A stretch of 39,119 nucleotides of DNA, from NCBI GenBank assembly GCA_002077045.2, contig KZ111146.1:382758-421876 (forward strand), written 5' to 3'. A program made the position numbers and the translations under genes. Under the pieces are notes generated by a model, which was given only the letters and a program-made list of their open reading frames with translations, ran no database searches and had not been told where the DNA came from. The stretch's first letter is position 1. The number at the start of each line of letters is the position of its first letter. This stretch comes from Rachicladosporium sp. CCFEE 5018. Taxonomy: Eukaryota > Ascomycota > Dothideomycetes > Cladosporiales > Cladosporiaceae. Positions 1 through 9,401 of this stretch are shown one piece after another.

Positions 1-461
1 AGCGTACATCAGTATACGGCGCGTTCTTGCTGGCTTGCTACAACGAGTCGACACAGAAGTACGAATCGGTCTGCAACATCGGTACCGGTTTCTCCGAAGT
101 CGTTCTCTCCGAACTTCACGAGACGCTCTCCCCTCTCGTCATAGAACGACCTAAGCCTTTCTACGAGCATAGCACGGGCAAGAATGATCAGCCCGATGTC
201 TGGTTTGAGCCGCGATACGTCTGGGAGGTCAAGACTGCTGATCTTACGCTGAGTCCGCGGTATCGCGCTGCGGCGGAGAGCTTTGGGGGCGACGGCGTAC
301 ACAAGGGTGTCAGCTTGAGATTTCCGCGCTTCATTCAGATTAGGGAGGACAAGAAGCCGGATGATGCTACGAGTGCTAGGCAGGTTGCGGAGATGTATCG
401 GAAGCAAGAAGCTGTGGGCAAGGAGAAGAAGATCAGTGTCGACGATGATTTTGAGTATTGA
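1..461 (+). CDS. CDC9: ATP-dependent DNA ligase I, C-terminal end (5' partial)
   Basis: The frame is open from base 3 to a TGA at 459-461; the start lies outside the window. The roughly 150 visible residues match the C-terminal OB-fold of eukaryotic DNA ligase I. They run from GAFLLACYN through the GTGFS segment, VWEVKTADLTLSP and SLRFPRFIQIREDK, to the final AEMYRKQE helix and a short acidic tail ending DDDFEY. The family seals nicks between Okazaki fragments and in excision repair in the nucleus. The adenylation domain with its catalytic lysine is not in view, so activity cannot be judged. The gene is present only in copy A, because contig B starts further downstream. The assignment rests on residue patterns along the whole visible stretch and is strong; the symbol assumes the single nuclear ligase I of fungi. 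Confidence 0.9.
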   Translation, partial: RTSVYGAFLLACYNESTQKYESVCNIGTGFSEVVLSELHETLSPLVIERPKPFYEHSTGKNDQPDVWFEPRYVWEVKTADLTLSPRYRAAAESFGGDGVHKGVSLRFPRFIQIREDKKPDDATSARQVAEMYRKQEAVGKEKKISVDDDFEY

Positions 462-1242
462 TCGGTTTGCTGCCACGAGCAGACAAGATAAAGGGTGGCT
501 CTCTGTAGGCATTGCAGCATGCGGTGGCTCAAATGCCATGGTCGACGCGGGCACATCTGGCCCCAAAATGTACAAGATACATGTAGGGCTGGAACATGAG
601 TGGCTAGCTGTAGTGACAACGCAAAAGATCACGAGACCATGTGGTACATGTCAAGCTCGAATGAGGTCCGTCTGTGGCTGCTATGAGGCTGAGAGGCACA
701 CAAAAGCTACTCCACTCTCCCGCTCCATCGACTTCTCTGCTTGTCACAATCGTATTTCTGACTCGGCTGACCCGCCGTCCAGCGACCCCCGAGTCGCGTG
801 CCACGTCGGCAGCCCATCCGATGTAACGCTCCCACGCCACAAGTACAGCATCTTTTCTTCTTCCCCTCCCGCCGCGCGCTGCACGTTGCCAAGCTGCTTC
901 TCGGACATGCCTCTAGCGCGGAAACAAGCAGATTAGCTCCACGCTAGACGTGTCTACGATCTAGTATGACGTTTTCTCTCCAATCGCGTCTGCTTTGACG
1001 CGGGACGTGAGAGGAGGAGCTGTGGAGGCAGGCGAAAGTGTATATGTAGGTGTGTGCGACTCGCAGCTGCCATGTGGGTGTCGTAGATCTGAGCTGTTGT
1101 GTGACATTACTTGAAGCTGGGGCCGAGAAGGACGTGATTTGTACTGCATTCAAAAGCATTGGGGGTTATCTGCTATCTCTCATTCCCAGCCTTATCGCAC
1201 GCACACAGGCATAGCCTCCCACTTCGCAGCCCGACCGCCAAC
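462..1242. other. Intergenic region, 781 bp
   Basis: This lies between the ligase stop and the MFS transporter start, on the same strand, so it holds the ligase 3' end and the transporter promoter. The last 80 bases before the ATG at 1243 are pyrimidine-rich, as is common upstream of fungal starts. The short open frames on both strands have no recognisable domain and no second copy to compare with. I see no RNA gene. Confidence 0.5.
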
Positions 1243-3210
1243 ATGGGCAAGCTCTCCAACGAAAAGATCGCAGGCGAGGACTCGCCGCCCATGACGAGCG
1301 ACTATGAGCAGAACCATGGGCCGACAGTTGGAGGCGTGGCTTGGGATCAGCTCGAGGGCCTGACCCTGTATGAGAAGAAGTGTAAGCTAATCAATCATGA
1401 GGTGGACTCGAATGGCATGGGAAAATACCAATGGTACATCTGGGGCTTGTGCGGGTTCGGATACTTCATCGACTTGCTCTGGGCGCAGGCCTTTGGTTTG
1501 ATGCTGGCTCCGTTGCAGCAGGAGATGGGCTTTCCTGGTAAGATGGCGCACTAGTTGGAGGAACGATGATGGAATGTTGCTGACAATGCGTGTAGCGAAT
1601 CAGTCTGGCAATATATCTGTACGGCGCAACAAGCTCACTGCATAGCAGCGGCACTTCTAACAAGTATCACAGACTGCCTTCTCAGCCGGTCTCACAGCGG
1701 GCGCATTCACCTGGGGAGTCCTAGTAGATATCATTGGTTGGTACTCTGACGACTTCGTCCCAACCCTACCCTCACGGGAACGACACTGACAATCTACACA
1801 GGTCGCCAATGGGCCTTCAATCTCACATGCCTATTCAGCGCCGCCTTCGGTCTTGGACTCGGCGGCTGCACCACCTACACCGGCTTCCTAGTCGTCACTG
1901 CATTCATTGGGTTCGGAATTGGGGGTAACATCCCAATCGACACGACCATCTGCCTCGAGTTTATTCCGCAGAACAAGCGCTTCTTGCTCGCCCTGCTCTC
2001 GATCTTCCAACCCATCGGCGTAACGATCTGCAGCGCAATCGCCTTCGGCTTCATTCCGAAGTACTCCTGCAGCCCGGGTTTCATTGAGAAAGATGCCCTG
2101 ATCTCTTGCAATCTGGCTACAGGAGGCGAGCCATGCTGCTCCAAGGCTGACAACATGGGATGGCGATACTTCGCCTTCACGCTCGGCTCGATCACGCTTT
2201 TCATCTTCTTCTTGCGGTTTGTGGTCTTCCGGTTCAAGGAGTCACCTAAGTTCCTCGTCTACCGTGGCAAAGACGAGAAAGCTGTCGCAACCCTGACATA
2301 TATCGCGAATTACAACAAGCGTGAGTGTGGACTGACGCTTGCCGACTTCGAAGCTCTGCAAGCCGAGAGCGACTCGCACCACAGTGGCGCGGAGTTGCTG
2401 GGATCCGGTGCAAAGCAAGCCGCGCTGTCACTTGGCGGCAAGGTCAAGGTCGAGTTCTCACGCTACGGGCTCTTGTTTAAAAACAAGGATGTGGCGATCT
2501 TGACCATCCTCGTATGGCTGACGTACATCTGTGACTTTTGGGGCTTTACGCTTGCTGGTGAGCTTCAAATCTATGCGATACTGAAATATGCATCGAAGTG
2601 CTGACCCGACCATACCAGGCACCTACCTCCCTGCGATCTTCGCCTGCAAGAGCGGTGATCTCGGCCTCTCACTCACACAGACCTACCGCAACTACCTCGC
2701 GATCTACACCCCCGGCATCTTCGGTGTCCTGCTCGGCGCAATGATGTACCGCGTACCCAAGCTAGGGCGCCAATTGACGATGATAATCACGTCGGCTTTA
2801 ATGGGCATCTCAATCGTACGTCCCTACCACCCTGGAAGGCGCAACGAATCTATTCGCTAACACACTCTCAGTTCGTCTTCACGGCCGTAAACACCCAACC
2901 CGCCAACATCGGCCTGAATATGATGGAGTACTTCTTCCAATCAGCCTTCAACGCAGTCCTCTATGGGTGGACGCCAGAGGTCTTCCCTGCTCCTATCAGG
3001 GGCACAGCCTGCGGACTGGCGAGTTTCTGGGGTAGACTCTTTGGGATTATCGCACCGCTTATGGCGCAGACGCTGCTACCGGCTGGGGGAATCTGCAGCG
3101 ATGTGCAGGCTACGACGAGGATTCTGTACCTGGCTGGAGGGCTGACGCTGGGGTGCGTGTTGACTATTAGTCTGTTTCCGAGGAAGTTGGTGGGGAGTGA
3201 GAGTATGTAG
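1243..3210 (+). CDS. MFS transporter, sugar/metabolite-type (copy A)
   Basis: Spliced model: exons 1243-1537, 1596-1618, 1673-1736, 1802-2557, 2619-2815 and 2872-3210, giving 557 residues. Every junction is GT-AG and phase-consistent. Exon 2 is only 23 nt. The protein has a polar N-terminus of about 70 residues, then many hydrophobic helices. The first is near YQWYIWGLCGFGYFIDLLW, and a motif-A-like DIIGRQWAF loop follows helix 2, as in the major facilitator superfamily. The second half resumes after GTYLPAIFACKSG and contains the SV2/sugar-porter-like segment YGWTPEVFPAPIRGTACG. It is predicted to sit in a membrane and move a small solute by proton symport; the substrate cannot be told. The ATG at 1243 (MGKLSNEK) is preferred over the upstream in-frame codon at 1159 because it begins the transporter-like tail. 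A 5'-truncated copy B is at 11296-12408. Confidence 0.85.
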
Positions 3211-3638
3211 GTGGGGAGAAGATTGCGAAGAGAGCAGGAATGGAGAGTAAGTAGAGTCAAGGATGATGTCTGGCTCGATGACTGCAACTTCGATAGGCAA
3301 CGCTGTGCCGGAGCTGCGCTACGCTGCATTGATACCCTTACATAGCTCCTCACGAACCTAATATATGACTCGCCTAGACGACGTAAACCTTTCCTCGCCG
3401 TCGGCCGATGCTCTGTTCCGCCTCCGCGCCTGGGGTAATCTGAGGTATGCATGCATTCCGTTCTTAATCCCTTTGCAGTAAATTTGGCGTGCGGTGATGA
3501 CCTGATGCCGTCGTTGCAACGCGGTATAATCCTCTCGGCTCTAGTTTCTCACCAACATTGCTGCGATGCCCTCCTGTAAGACAGCTAGATTGACAGGAGC
3601 ACCGCACAAGATGGTAAGATCTAGAGAAGTAGATTTTC
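3211..3638. other. Convergent intergenic region (copy A)
   Basis: This separates the 3' ends of the MFS gene and the Zn2Cys6 gene and should hold both terminators. It is closely matched by 12409-12837 in copy B, with scattered substitutions and small indels. The open frames across it change between the copies and show no domain. Nothing else is seen. Confidence 0.5.
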
Positions 3639-4664
3639 TCAACTCCAATCGAACCCTTCTACCATGATTCCAGCAACCCCAGCCATCTTCTGACACAGGT
3701 GCTCGCTTTCACCAGGTGCGCGTGCATCGACATATGGTCCCCCGACCTCTGCACAGACGGCGTGGAACCGGTATTGCCGATTCTTCAAGCCATGTACTAG
3801 ACTCATCAGGGTAGGCGGATATGAGGTGCCGTCGGAGGAATACGATGGCAGATTGTGCGGATTCTGACACGAGGGGCAAAGCGTGCCCCAGACGAGCGCG
3901 AAGATAGGCAATTTGGCTGCCATGCGACGGCTGTCTTCGTTACTTCGATCGGGGCGCAGGGCGTCCGCACAGTCGAAGCTTGCGTTTGAGCAAGCGGCGA
4001 CTCGTGCTGCTCGGTCGTCGACTTTAGCCAGCAGCTCCATGAAGGCTGAGGCAAGACTTGTGAGTAGGGTGCTCAGGACTTGCGTGTTCTGCACGTTCGT
4101 TATGAGGCGTGTAGGGCAGTGTGGGCAGAGCAGGGCGCTCTGCGCTGATGCGAGAGCATTTGCCAGTGCTGGGAGAGCTTGCAGCAGCGAATTCGAAGGA
4201 AGCGAGGTAAGTGACGAGAGGGAAAGATAGAGCGAAGAGAGACAGGCGCAGCTGTCCGTTGTTGGCATGGCCAGGTCCGGCAGACTGTCTGGCGGTGTGG
4301 GGAGTGTCTGCGGAAGCCATGTTGTAGCATGTGGTTGAGTAAGCGCAACCAAATTGGAGTTCGAGTGCGTGTTGCTTTCGAGAGAGGCCGATCCAGTTTC
4401 TCGATCCATCAAGTCCGTTGCATGGCTTGCATGCCTGGCAGTCATTTCGGTATCAGTCTCCAAGGGCTCACTTCGCTGTCGTTTCCTCGGCCGGCCCATG
4501 GCTTTCTGTGGGCTGTAAAAGCATGTCACGCCTTCCCTGACGCATCTCATACACGCTGGCTGTTCGCCGGTGCATTTGAGCTTCTTGCTTCGACATTCGT
4601 CGCAGGCTGCTCGTCGTCTCGCTCCGTCTAGGTCGGCCGTTGTCTGCGGGTGTATGGCCGACAT
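3639..4664 (-). CDS. Zn(II)2Cys6 transcription factor (copy A)
   Basis: This is a single-exon gene of 341 residues. The binuclear zinc cluster is at the N-terminus: Cys21, 24, 31, 38, 41 and 48 in the spacing C-x2-C-x6-C-x6-C-x2-C-x6-C, followed by a basic GRPRKRQR linker. This is the DNA-binding domain of fungal Gal4-type regulators. The rest is rich in Ser and Leu and has Cys pairs (LLCPHC near the middle, LCPSC later). It loosely recalls the C-terminal domain of AflR-type regulators, but I do not claim that family. The start at 4664 (MSAIHPQ) is chosen because copy B has the same Met in frame. The longer reading up to 4832 in copy A depends on an indel and has no matching Met in B. The gene is divergent from ERB1, with about 300 bp between the starts. 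Its targets are unknown. Confidence 0.8.
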   Translation of the reverse strand: MSAIHPQTTADLDGARRRAACDECRSKKLKCTGEQPACMRCVREGVTCFYSPQKAMGRPRKRQRSEPLETDTEMTARHASHATDLMDRETGSASLESNTHSNSNLVALTQPHATTWLPQTLPTPPDSLPDLAMPTTDSCACLSSLYLSLSSLTSLPSNSLLQALPALANALASAQSALLCPHCPTRLITNVQNTQVLSTLLTSLASAFMELLAKVDDRAARVAACSNASFDCADALRPDRSNEDSRRMAAKLPIFALVWGTLCPSCQNPHNLPSYSSDGTSYPPTLMSLVHGLKNRQYRFHAVCAEVGGPYVDARAPGESEHLCQKMAGVAGIMVEGFDWS

Positions 4665-4964
4665 GCCTGTGACGCTGCCTGGTCTCCGGCGCCGTTGAGG
4701 AAGCAGAGGAGTATACGCTCGTCGGCAGACAATGTTGTGACATGACGGAAGAACGGTCAGCTCGGCCACGCTATGGTAGATTAGCTGATCCTTGGTAGTC
4801 GGTTCAGCTCGTCGCTTGGCCCTGTCCATCACGGTGCTTTCACGGAGCTCGGCGTTAAGACAAAGATGCTTGGCGAAAACGAACTTTTTGTAGAGCTACT
4901 TTGGAAGGCACGGTCTCGCAAAGACAGAGGATATAGCGGCTATCTTACTCGTACGCTAGGCAAC
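4665..4964. promoter_or_regulatory. Shared divergent promoter, Zn2Cys6 gene / ERB1 (copy A)
   Basis: About 300 bp separates two start codons pointing away from each other. The corresponding B interval is 13864-14156. The half nearest the Zn2Cys6 gene is nearly the same in A and B. The half nearest ERB1 has substitutions and frame-changing indels, which argues that it is not translated. No specific factor site can be named from sequence alone. Confidence 0.4.
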
Positions 4965-7277
4965 ATGGCGCAACAACGAGCTGGACAGAAGCGGAAGGTA
5001 GTGGAGATACCTCTCGCAGATCAGGTGGAGGATGATGTGCTGGGCAACGGCGACTTCGACGAGGAACTTGCCGAGGATGATGGCTCGGACGGAGATGAAG
5101 AGTTTGACGAAGATGAGGAGGAAGATGACGAGGAGTTGGACAGCGATGAGGAGCCTTCGTCAGAGGATGGAGAGGATGTGCGACAGCAACTGCGCGACCT
5201 GAAGACATCCAGCAGTGTGGAGATTGTCGACACCGACAAGGACCCAGACACTGATCTGGCGACGAATGGTACATATACACCGGAGAAGCGGCCAGCAGAC
5301 CTGTCCAACTATGACATCTCTGTCGACGCCAATGGCAACCCGCGGTACATCTACAAAGATATCGAACCCAACTACGACACCGACGACTCTGACGCTCCCA
5401 TCACCAAGAACACGATCGGCAACATCCCACTTTCCTACTATGATGCCTACCCACATATCGGTTACGATGTCAATGGTCGCCGCATACAGCGACCCGCAAA
5501 GGGAGCGGCACTGGATTCGCTGCTGGACAGTATTGACATACCAGCCGGCTGGACTGGATTGACCGATCCCGCGACTGGCAAGCCATTGAACCTCAGCAGA
5601 GAAGAACTGGAGGTACTGAAGAAGCTTTCGCGCAACGAGACACCAGGCGATGGCTACGATCCTTACCCTGACATGGTCGAGTACTTCACGGGCAAAGGGA
5701 TGGAGGAGGTTATGCCTCTGTCTGCTGCGCCTGAACCCAAGCGAAGATTCGTGCCGTCGATGCATGAGCATAAACGCGTGATGAAGATCGTCAAGGCGAT
5801 CAAGGAGGGCCGCATAAAGCCATACAAGGAGCCTACAGCTGAGGATCTCGAGAAGGAGGAGCAGGAGCAAGAATATGCTCAATACGATGTGTGGGCGAAC
5901 GAAGTTCCTCGACCTGATCATGCCATGAACATGCCTGCGCCTAAGCTTCCTCCGCCTGGCTACGAAGAGTCGTATCACCCACCTCCAGAGTACTTGCCGG
6001 ATAAGCATCAGCAGGAAGAGTGGGAGAAGCAAGACGAAGAGGACCGAACTCGGGACTTCTTGCCGAAGGATCATTCGGCACTTCGCAAAGTACCCGGGTA
6101 TGCAAAATTCGTCAAGGAGAAATTCGAGCGTTGCTTGGATCTGTATCTTGCGCCTCGAGTACGGCGGAGCAAGCTCAACATCGATCCGGAGAGTCTACTG
6201 CCCAAGCTGCCTGATCCAGCTGAGCTCCGACCGTTCCCAGATCACAGATCGATCGAGTATCTGGGCCATAAAGGTCGTGTTCGGACCATCGCAATAGATC
6301 CGACTGGCGAATACTTGGCTACCGGTGGCGACGATGGCACAGTGCGTATCTGGGAACTGGGTACAGGCCACATACTTCAGAAGGTCCGGCTTTCCACCAC
6401 CGATCCCGTGAACATCGTTTCTTGGCGCCCAGTAGCATCACCACCGATCCTAGCAGCTTGCTGCGCCGATAGCGTGCACTTCATCGTGCCCAAGGACAGT
6501 GCCACGGTCGCACAAAGCGAAGCCCACACGCTCCTCACAGCCGGCTTCTCCTCCGCCCCAACCATCCCGACAAAATCAGCAACCGGTATCGATAAGCCCA
6601 ATCCCTCGTCCTGGCACACCCCAATTCCCGCGCATGCCTCCCAATCGATCTCTCTAACCCTCTCCCTCCGCTCCACGCCCAAAACCCTCACCTGGCACCG
6701 CAGAGGCACCTACTTTGCCACCGTCTGCCCCTCCTCCAGCTCTCCCTCAACGGCGATAGCGATCCACGCCCTGCCAACGCACACATCCCAACACCCATTC
6801 AAACGACTCAAAGGCCTTCCCCAAACCGCTCTGTTCCACCCCTCGCAACCAAAATTCTTCCTCGCAACCCGCCAGCGAGTCCGCATCTACGATCTCCAAG
6901 CCGGCAAGCTCGTTCGCGAACTCTTACCAGGAGCCCGCTGGATCTCCTCCCTCTCCTTGCATCCCGGTGGCAATAACCTCCTCATCGGCTCCTACGACCG
7001 CAAGTTGCTCTGGCACGACCTCGAGCTCGCTCCGACACCGTATAAAACTCTGCGGTACCACACTAGAGCGATCCGCGACGTGGCGTTCCACCCCTCGCTG
7101 CCGCTGTTCGCGGACGCGAGTGACGATGGAAGCGTGCAGGTCTTCCACGGAAAGGTTGTGGAGGATGGGTTTGAGAACGCCACGATTGTGCCGTTGAAAG
7201 TGCTGAAGGGGCATAAGGTCAGAGGTGAGCTGGGTGTGCTGGGCGTGGCGTGGCATCGCGAGAGGCGATGTGCGTAA
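4965..7277 (+). CDS. ERB1: Ribosome biogenesis protein ERB1/BOP1 (copy A, 3' frameshift)
   Basis: Erb1 acts in the nucleolus with Nop7 and Ytm1 (PeBoW complex) in maturation of 25S/5.8S rRNA and the 60S subunit. The protein has a basic start (MAQQRAGQKRK), a long Asp/Glu tract at about residues 20-75, the BOP1 N-terminal domain at roughly 115-425 (YIYKDIEPNYDTDDSD, PAGWTGLTDPATGKPLNLS), then a WD40 propeller (GDDGTVRIWE, SYDRKLLWHD, SDDGSVQVFHG). The start at 4965 is chosen because the 33 codons upstream do not agree between copies A and B. The end is abnormal: relative to copy B one C is missing near 7257. The frame shifts after VLGVAWH and stops at 7277, so the last roughly 18 residues, including the final propeller strand, are lost. 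In the B-like frame the stop would be at 7313-7315 and the length would match B. This is either a real mutation or a base-call error. Confidence 0.9.
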   Translation: MAQQRAGQKRKVVEIPLADQVEDDVLGNGDFDEELAEDDGSDGDEEFDEDEEEDDEELDSDEEPSSEDGEDVRQQLRDLKTSSSVEIVDTDKDPDTDLATNGTYTPEKRPADLSNYDISVDANGNPRYIYKDIEPNYDTDDSDAPITKNTIGNIPLSYYDAYPHIGYDVNGRRIQRPAKGAALDSLLDSIDIPAGWTGLTDPATGKPLNLSREELEVLKKLSRNETPGDGYDPYPDMVEYFTGKGMEEVMPLSAAPEPKRRFVPSMHEHKRVMKIVKAIKEGRIKPYKEPTAEDLEKEEQEQEYAQYDVWANEVPRPDHAMNMPAPKLPPPGYEESYHPPPEYLPDKHQQEEWEKQDEEDRTRDFLPKDHSALRKVPGYAKFVKEKFERCLDLYLAPRVRRSKLNIDPESLLPKLPDPAELRPFPDHRSIEYLGHKGRVRTIAIDPTGEYLATGGDDGTVRIWELGTGHILQKVRLSTTDPVNIVSWRPVASPPILAACCADSVHFIVPKDSATVAQSEAHTLLTAGFSSAPTIPTKSATGIDKPNPSSWHTPIPAHASQSISLTLSLRSTPKTLTWHRRGTYFATVCPSSSSPSTAIAIHALPTHTSQHPFKRLKGLPQTALFHPSQPKFFLATRQRVRIYDLQAGKLVRELLPGARWISSLSLHPGGNNLLIGSYDRKLLWHDLELAPTPYKTLRYHTRAIRDVAFHPSLPLFADASDDGSVQVFHGKVVEDGFENATIVPLKVLKGHKVRGELGVLGVAWHRERRCA

Positions 7278-7452
7278 GTTGTGGAGCGGATGGGGTGGTG
7301 AGGCTATGGGCTTGAGGGTTGTGTGAAGAATAGACACATGTACATAGCATCAACGCCTTTCCTGCGATCTGATCCACGCATTTTGTGCTGCTGGGACGCC
7401 GGCGTTGTGAGGAAGCTGTATGTGGTCGTGATCAATGGAGTTTCTCACTGCA

Positions 7453-7866
7453 CTATCCTACTCTGGACGTATCGTCCCAAGCCCGTCCATCATCCCAGCT
7501 TGTTCTATGCGGATGCTCATCCTCATTATCAGCCTCCTCGCCACTCAGCACTAGCTCCTCATCCCTCCAACTAGTGATGAGATGCGGTATCAACGCCGTG
7601 TGAAGGAGCCACGCAAATACATCGACATCCTCGCCCACAGCGTAGACACTCCCGTCAGACTGACTAGCAAGTGTCTCCACGTTTGACGAAACATCACTCT
7701 GATCCGCGGTGAGTGTACTCGTGGAGTCCGCGCAGCTCAAATCGATGGACCCAGATCTGAACGTGGTCCGCTTGGTTTGTGCGTCACTGTCAGGTCGCGC
7801 GCTATCCGCGAACTCCTCGAGCACATCCCTTACACTGGCCTCCGCTACGTAATCGTCAAGGGCCTC
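7453..7866 (-). other. Open frame continuing past the C2H2 stop (copy A)
   Basis: Directly after the TAG that ends the C2H2 gene at 7867-7869, the same reverse frame stays open for 138 codons (EALDDYVAEASVRDVLEEF onward, then an acidic segment) to a stop at 7453. Copy B keeps most of this stretch without internal indels over about 230 nt. However, B has a 40-base deletion at the junction and a TGA where A has CGA. It could be a lost C-terminal exon of the C2H2 protein, a separate small gene, or a conserved 3' region. I could not find a phase-consistent intron joining it to the upstream gene. The rest of 7278-7452 shows nothing but the ERB1 3' end. Confidence 0.3.
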
Positions 7867-9401
7867 CTAACCCCGGTCCTGATCTCGGCGCTCTGTACCT
7901 CCCAGCCCAAGCAAAGCTCCAGCAGCATCTGCCTCATCGGCGCCCTGCTCCCTTGCACCGCTCTCGACTTCAGCCTTGACAGGCGTCTCGAGCTGCATAC
8001 TCCTATTACTAGCAGCCCGCTGCCGCTTCTCATACTGTGCCATCATGCCCTCTAGGTAGTTATCGTAAGGGTCACCTTCGCCTTCGAATCCGCCGCTAGC
8101 ACCCGTGGGAGGCGGCGAGGGCGTCTTGGAAGGGTCCTGCGTCGGCGTTGTGATTGCGGGGATGTCGAGAGGTGTAGGACCAGTGGAGTCCGACCGTCTG
8201 CGGCGGAAGATAGGAGGCGTGCGGTTCCAGCGCAGATGTGAGGCGGGCTCTGCGTCGGCTTGCATGCTCTCGGTCACGTCGGGTTCGAGGGATTCGAGCA
8301 GGCCGTCGCGTTCTGCGCGCGAGAGCTCGCCGGCTAAAACGCCTTCGAGGAGGACTTCTTTTGCTTCCCATTCGCTACGCTTGAGCTTCTCTAGTGCGTC
8401 GTTCTCGCGCCGTAGTTGCTCGCCTTCCTGACTAGACCAGTGGATCTGCCTTCTCAGCAATCGCATCAGGTGATCAGCGTTTATGGCGCTTTCCTGGGTG
8501 CTGAAGTGGATGTCTGGTGGGTAGTGGATCATGAATCCTGGCTGACCTGTCACAGGGTGATGCGCGGGGACGTAGGTGATGTTGTCGTTTGGTGGGGAGG
8601 GGTCGACGGGATTGCCGTCTTCGTCGTGCGTAGGGACGTGGGAGCCGTCTACTTGGGGGTGCTTGACGCCGTTGCTGGGTTTGGGACCTTTTGTCGTTTT
8701 CTTTGGCGGTACGGGCAGCTCCAGGGTGGTGTTGAGGCGGGCTGGCTCAGGCTCGTGAACGGTGCGCATGTGCTTTGCTAGGGCGTCGGACCGAGTGAAT
8801 GATTTGTCGCATTCTATGTTCGATGTCAGTACTTGGACTCTGGTGATGCTACGAGTCCACATCACTCACCAGGTAACGAGCAATAGTACGGTTTCTCCTT
8901 CGTATGACTTCGCATGTGCGCCTTCAAAGCATACCCGCTGGGATGATTGCTTTGCTTCTTCTGACATTCGCCCCATTCGCACGCATACTTCGTCCGCTTG
9001 GGTCCTCCCGTTGCACAATGCACCATCTGTACGTGGTTCACCAGCTCATCATTGTTCGCGGCCGGTCCAAAGGGGCAGTCCTTCCATTGACACACCACCT
9101 GAGCCTCTGCTCGCATCGTCCACTCGTCATTTCCTGGCGATCCTGGGGCATCACTCCAGCCGTCCTCGGAGATGGTGATGTCGTCTTCGTCCATTGGTTC
9201 TGGCTGGGATGACCCGGCGCGGTGGAGGTTGGAGTGATGTTGACCAGTCTTTCGACGCTTAGAGGGACGAGCATGTGATCCATCGCCATGGTGAGCGCCA
9301 TCAGTATCGTGATGAGCTCCTGCGCCAGGTGTGCTCATGCGATCATCGTATTCTTCGGAGGGAGGGGAGGAGAGGTCGGAGCTGCCGGGCGAGTGGGCCA
9401 T
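7867..9401 (-). CDS. C2H2 zinc-finger protein, three fingers (copy A)
   Basis: Spliced on the reverse strand: exon 1 is 9401-8870, a 56-bp intron is 8869-8814 (GTGAGT...ACATAG), and exon 2 is 8813-7867, giving 492 residues. The N-terminus is rich in Ser, His and Gly, with a basic RPSKRRK patch that could be a nuclear signal. Three fingers follow: CQWKDC...HVQMVH, CEWGEC...HMRSH, and CSLPEC...HMRTVH. The intron falls inside the third finger and splicing restores it, which supports the model. Downstream is a probable coiled segment rich in charged residues (LMRLLRRQIHW, LRRENDALEKLKRSEWEAK) and a Pro/Ser/Thr-rich region. It is likely a nuclear DNA-binding or chromatin-associated protein. A YY1-like subunit such as fission-yeast Iec1 is possible but unproven. 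The C-terminal end differs from copy B and may be truncated. Confidence 0.8.

Noticed and set aside
5160..6074. 304-codon frame antisense to ERB1
   Set aside because: It is not kept in copy B, where the same strand has only shorter frames, and it lies opposite a well-supported conserved gene.
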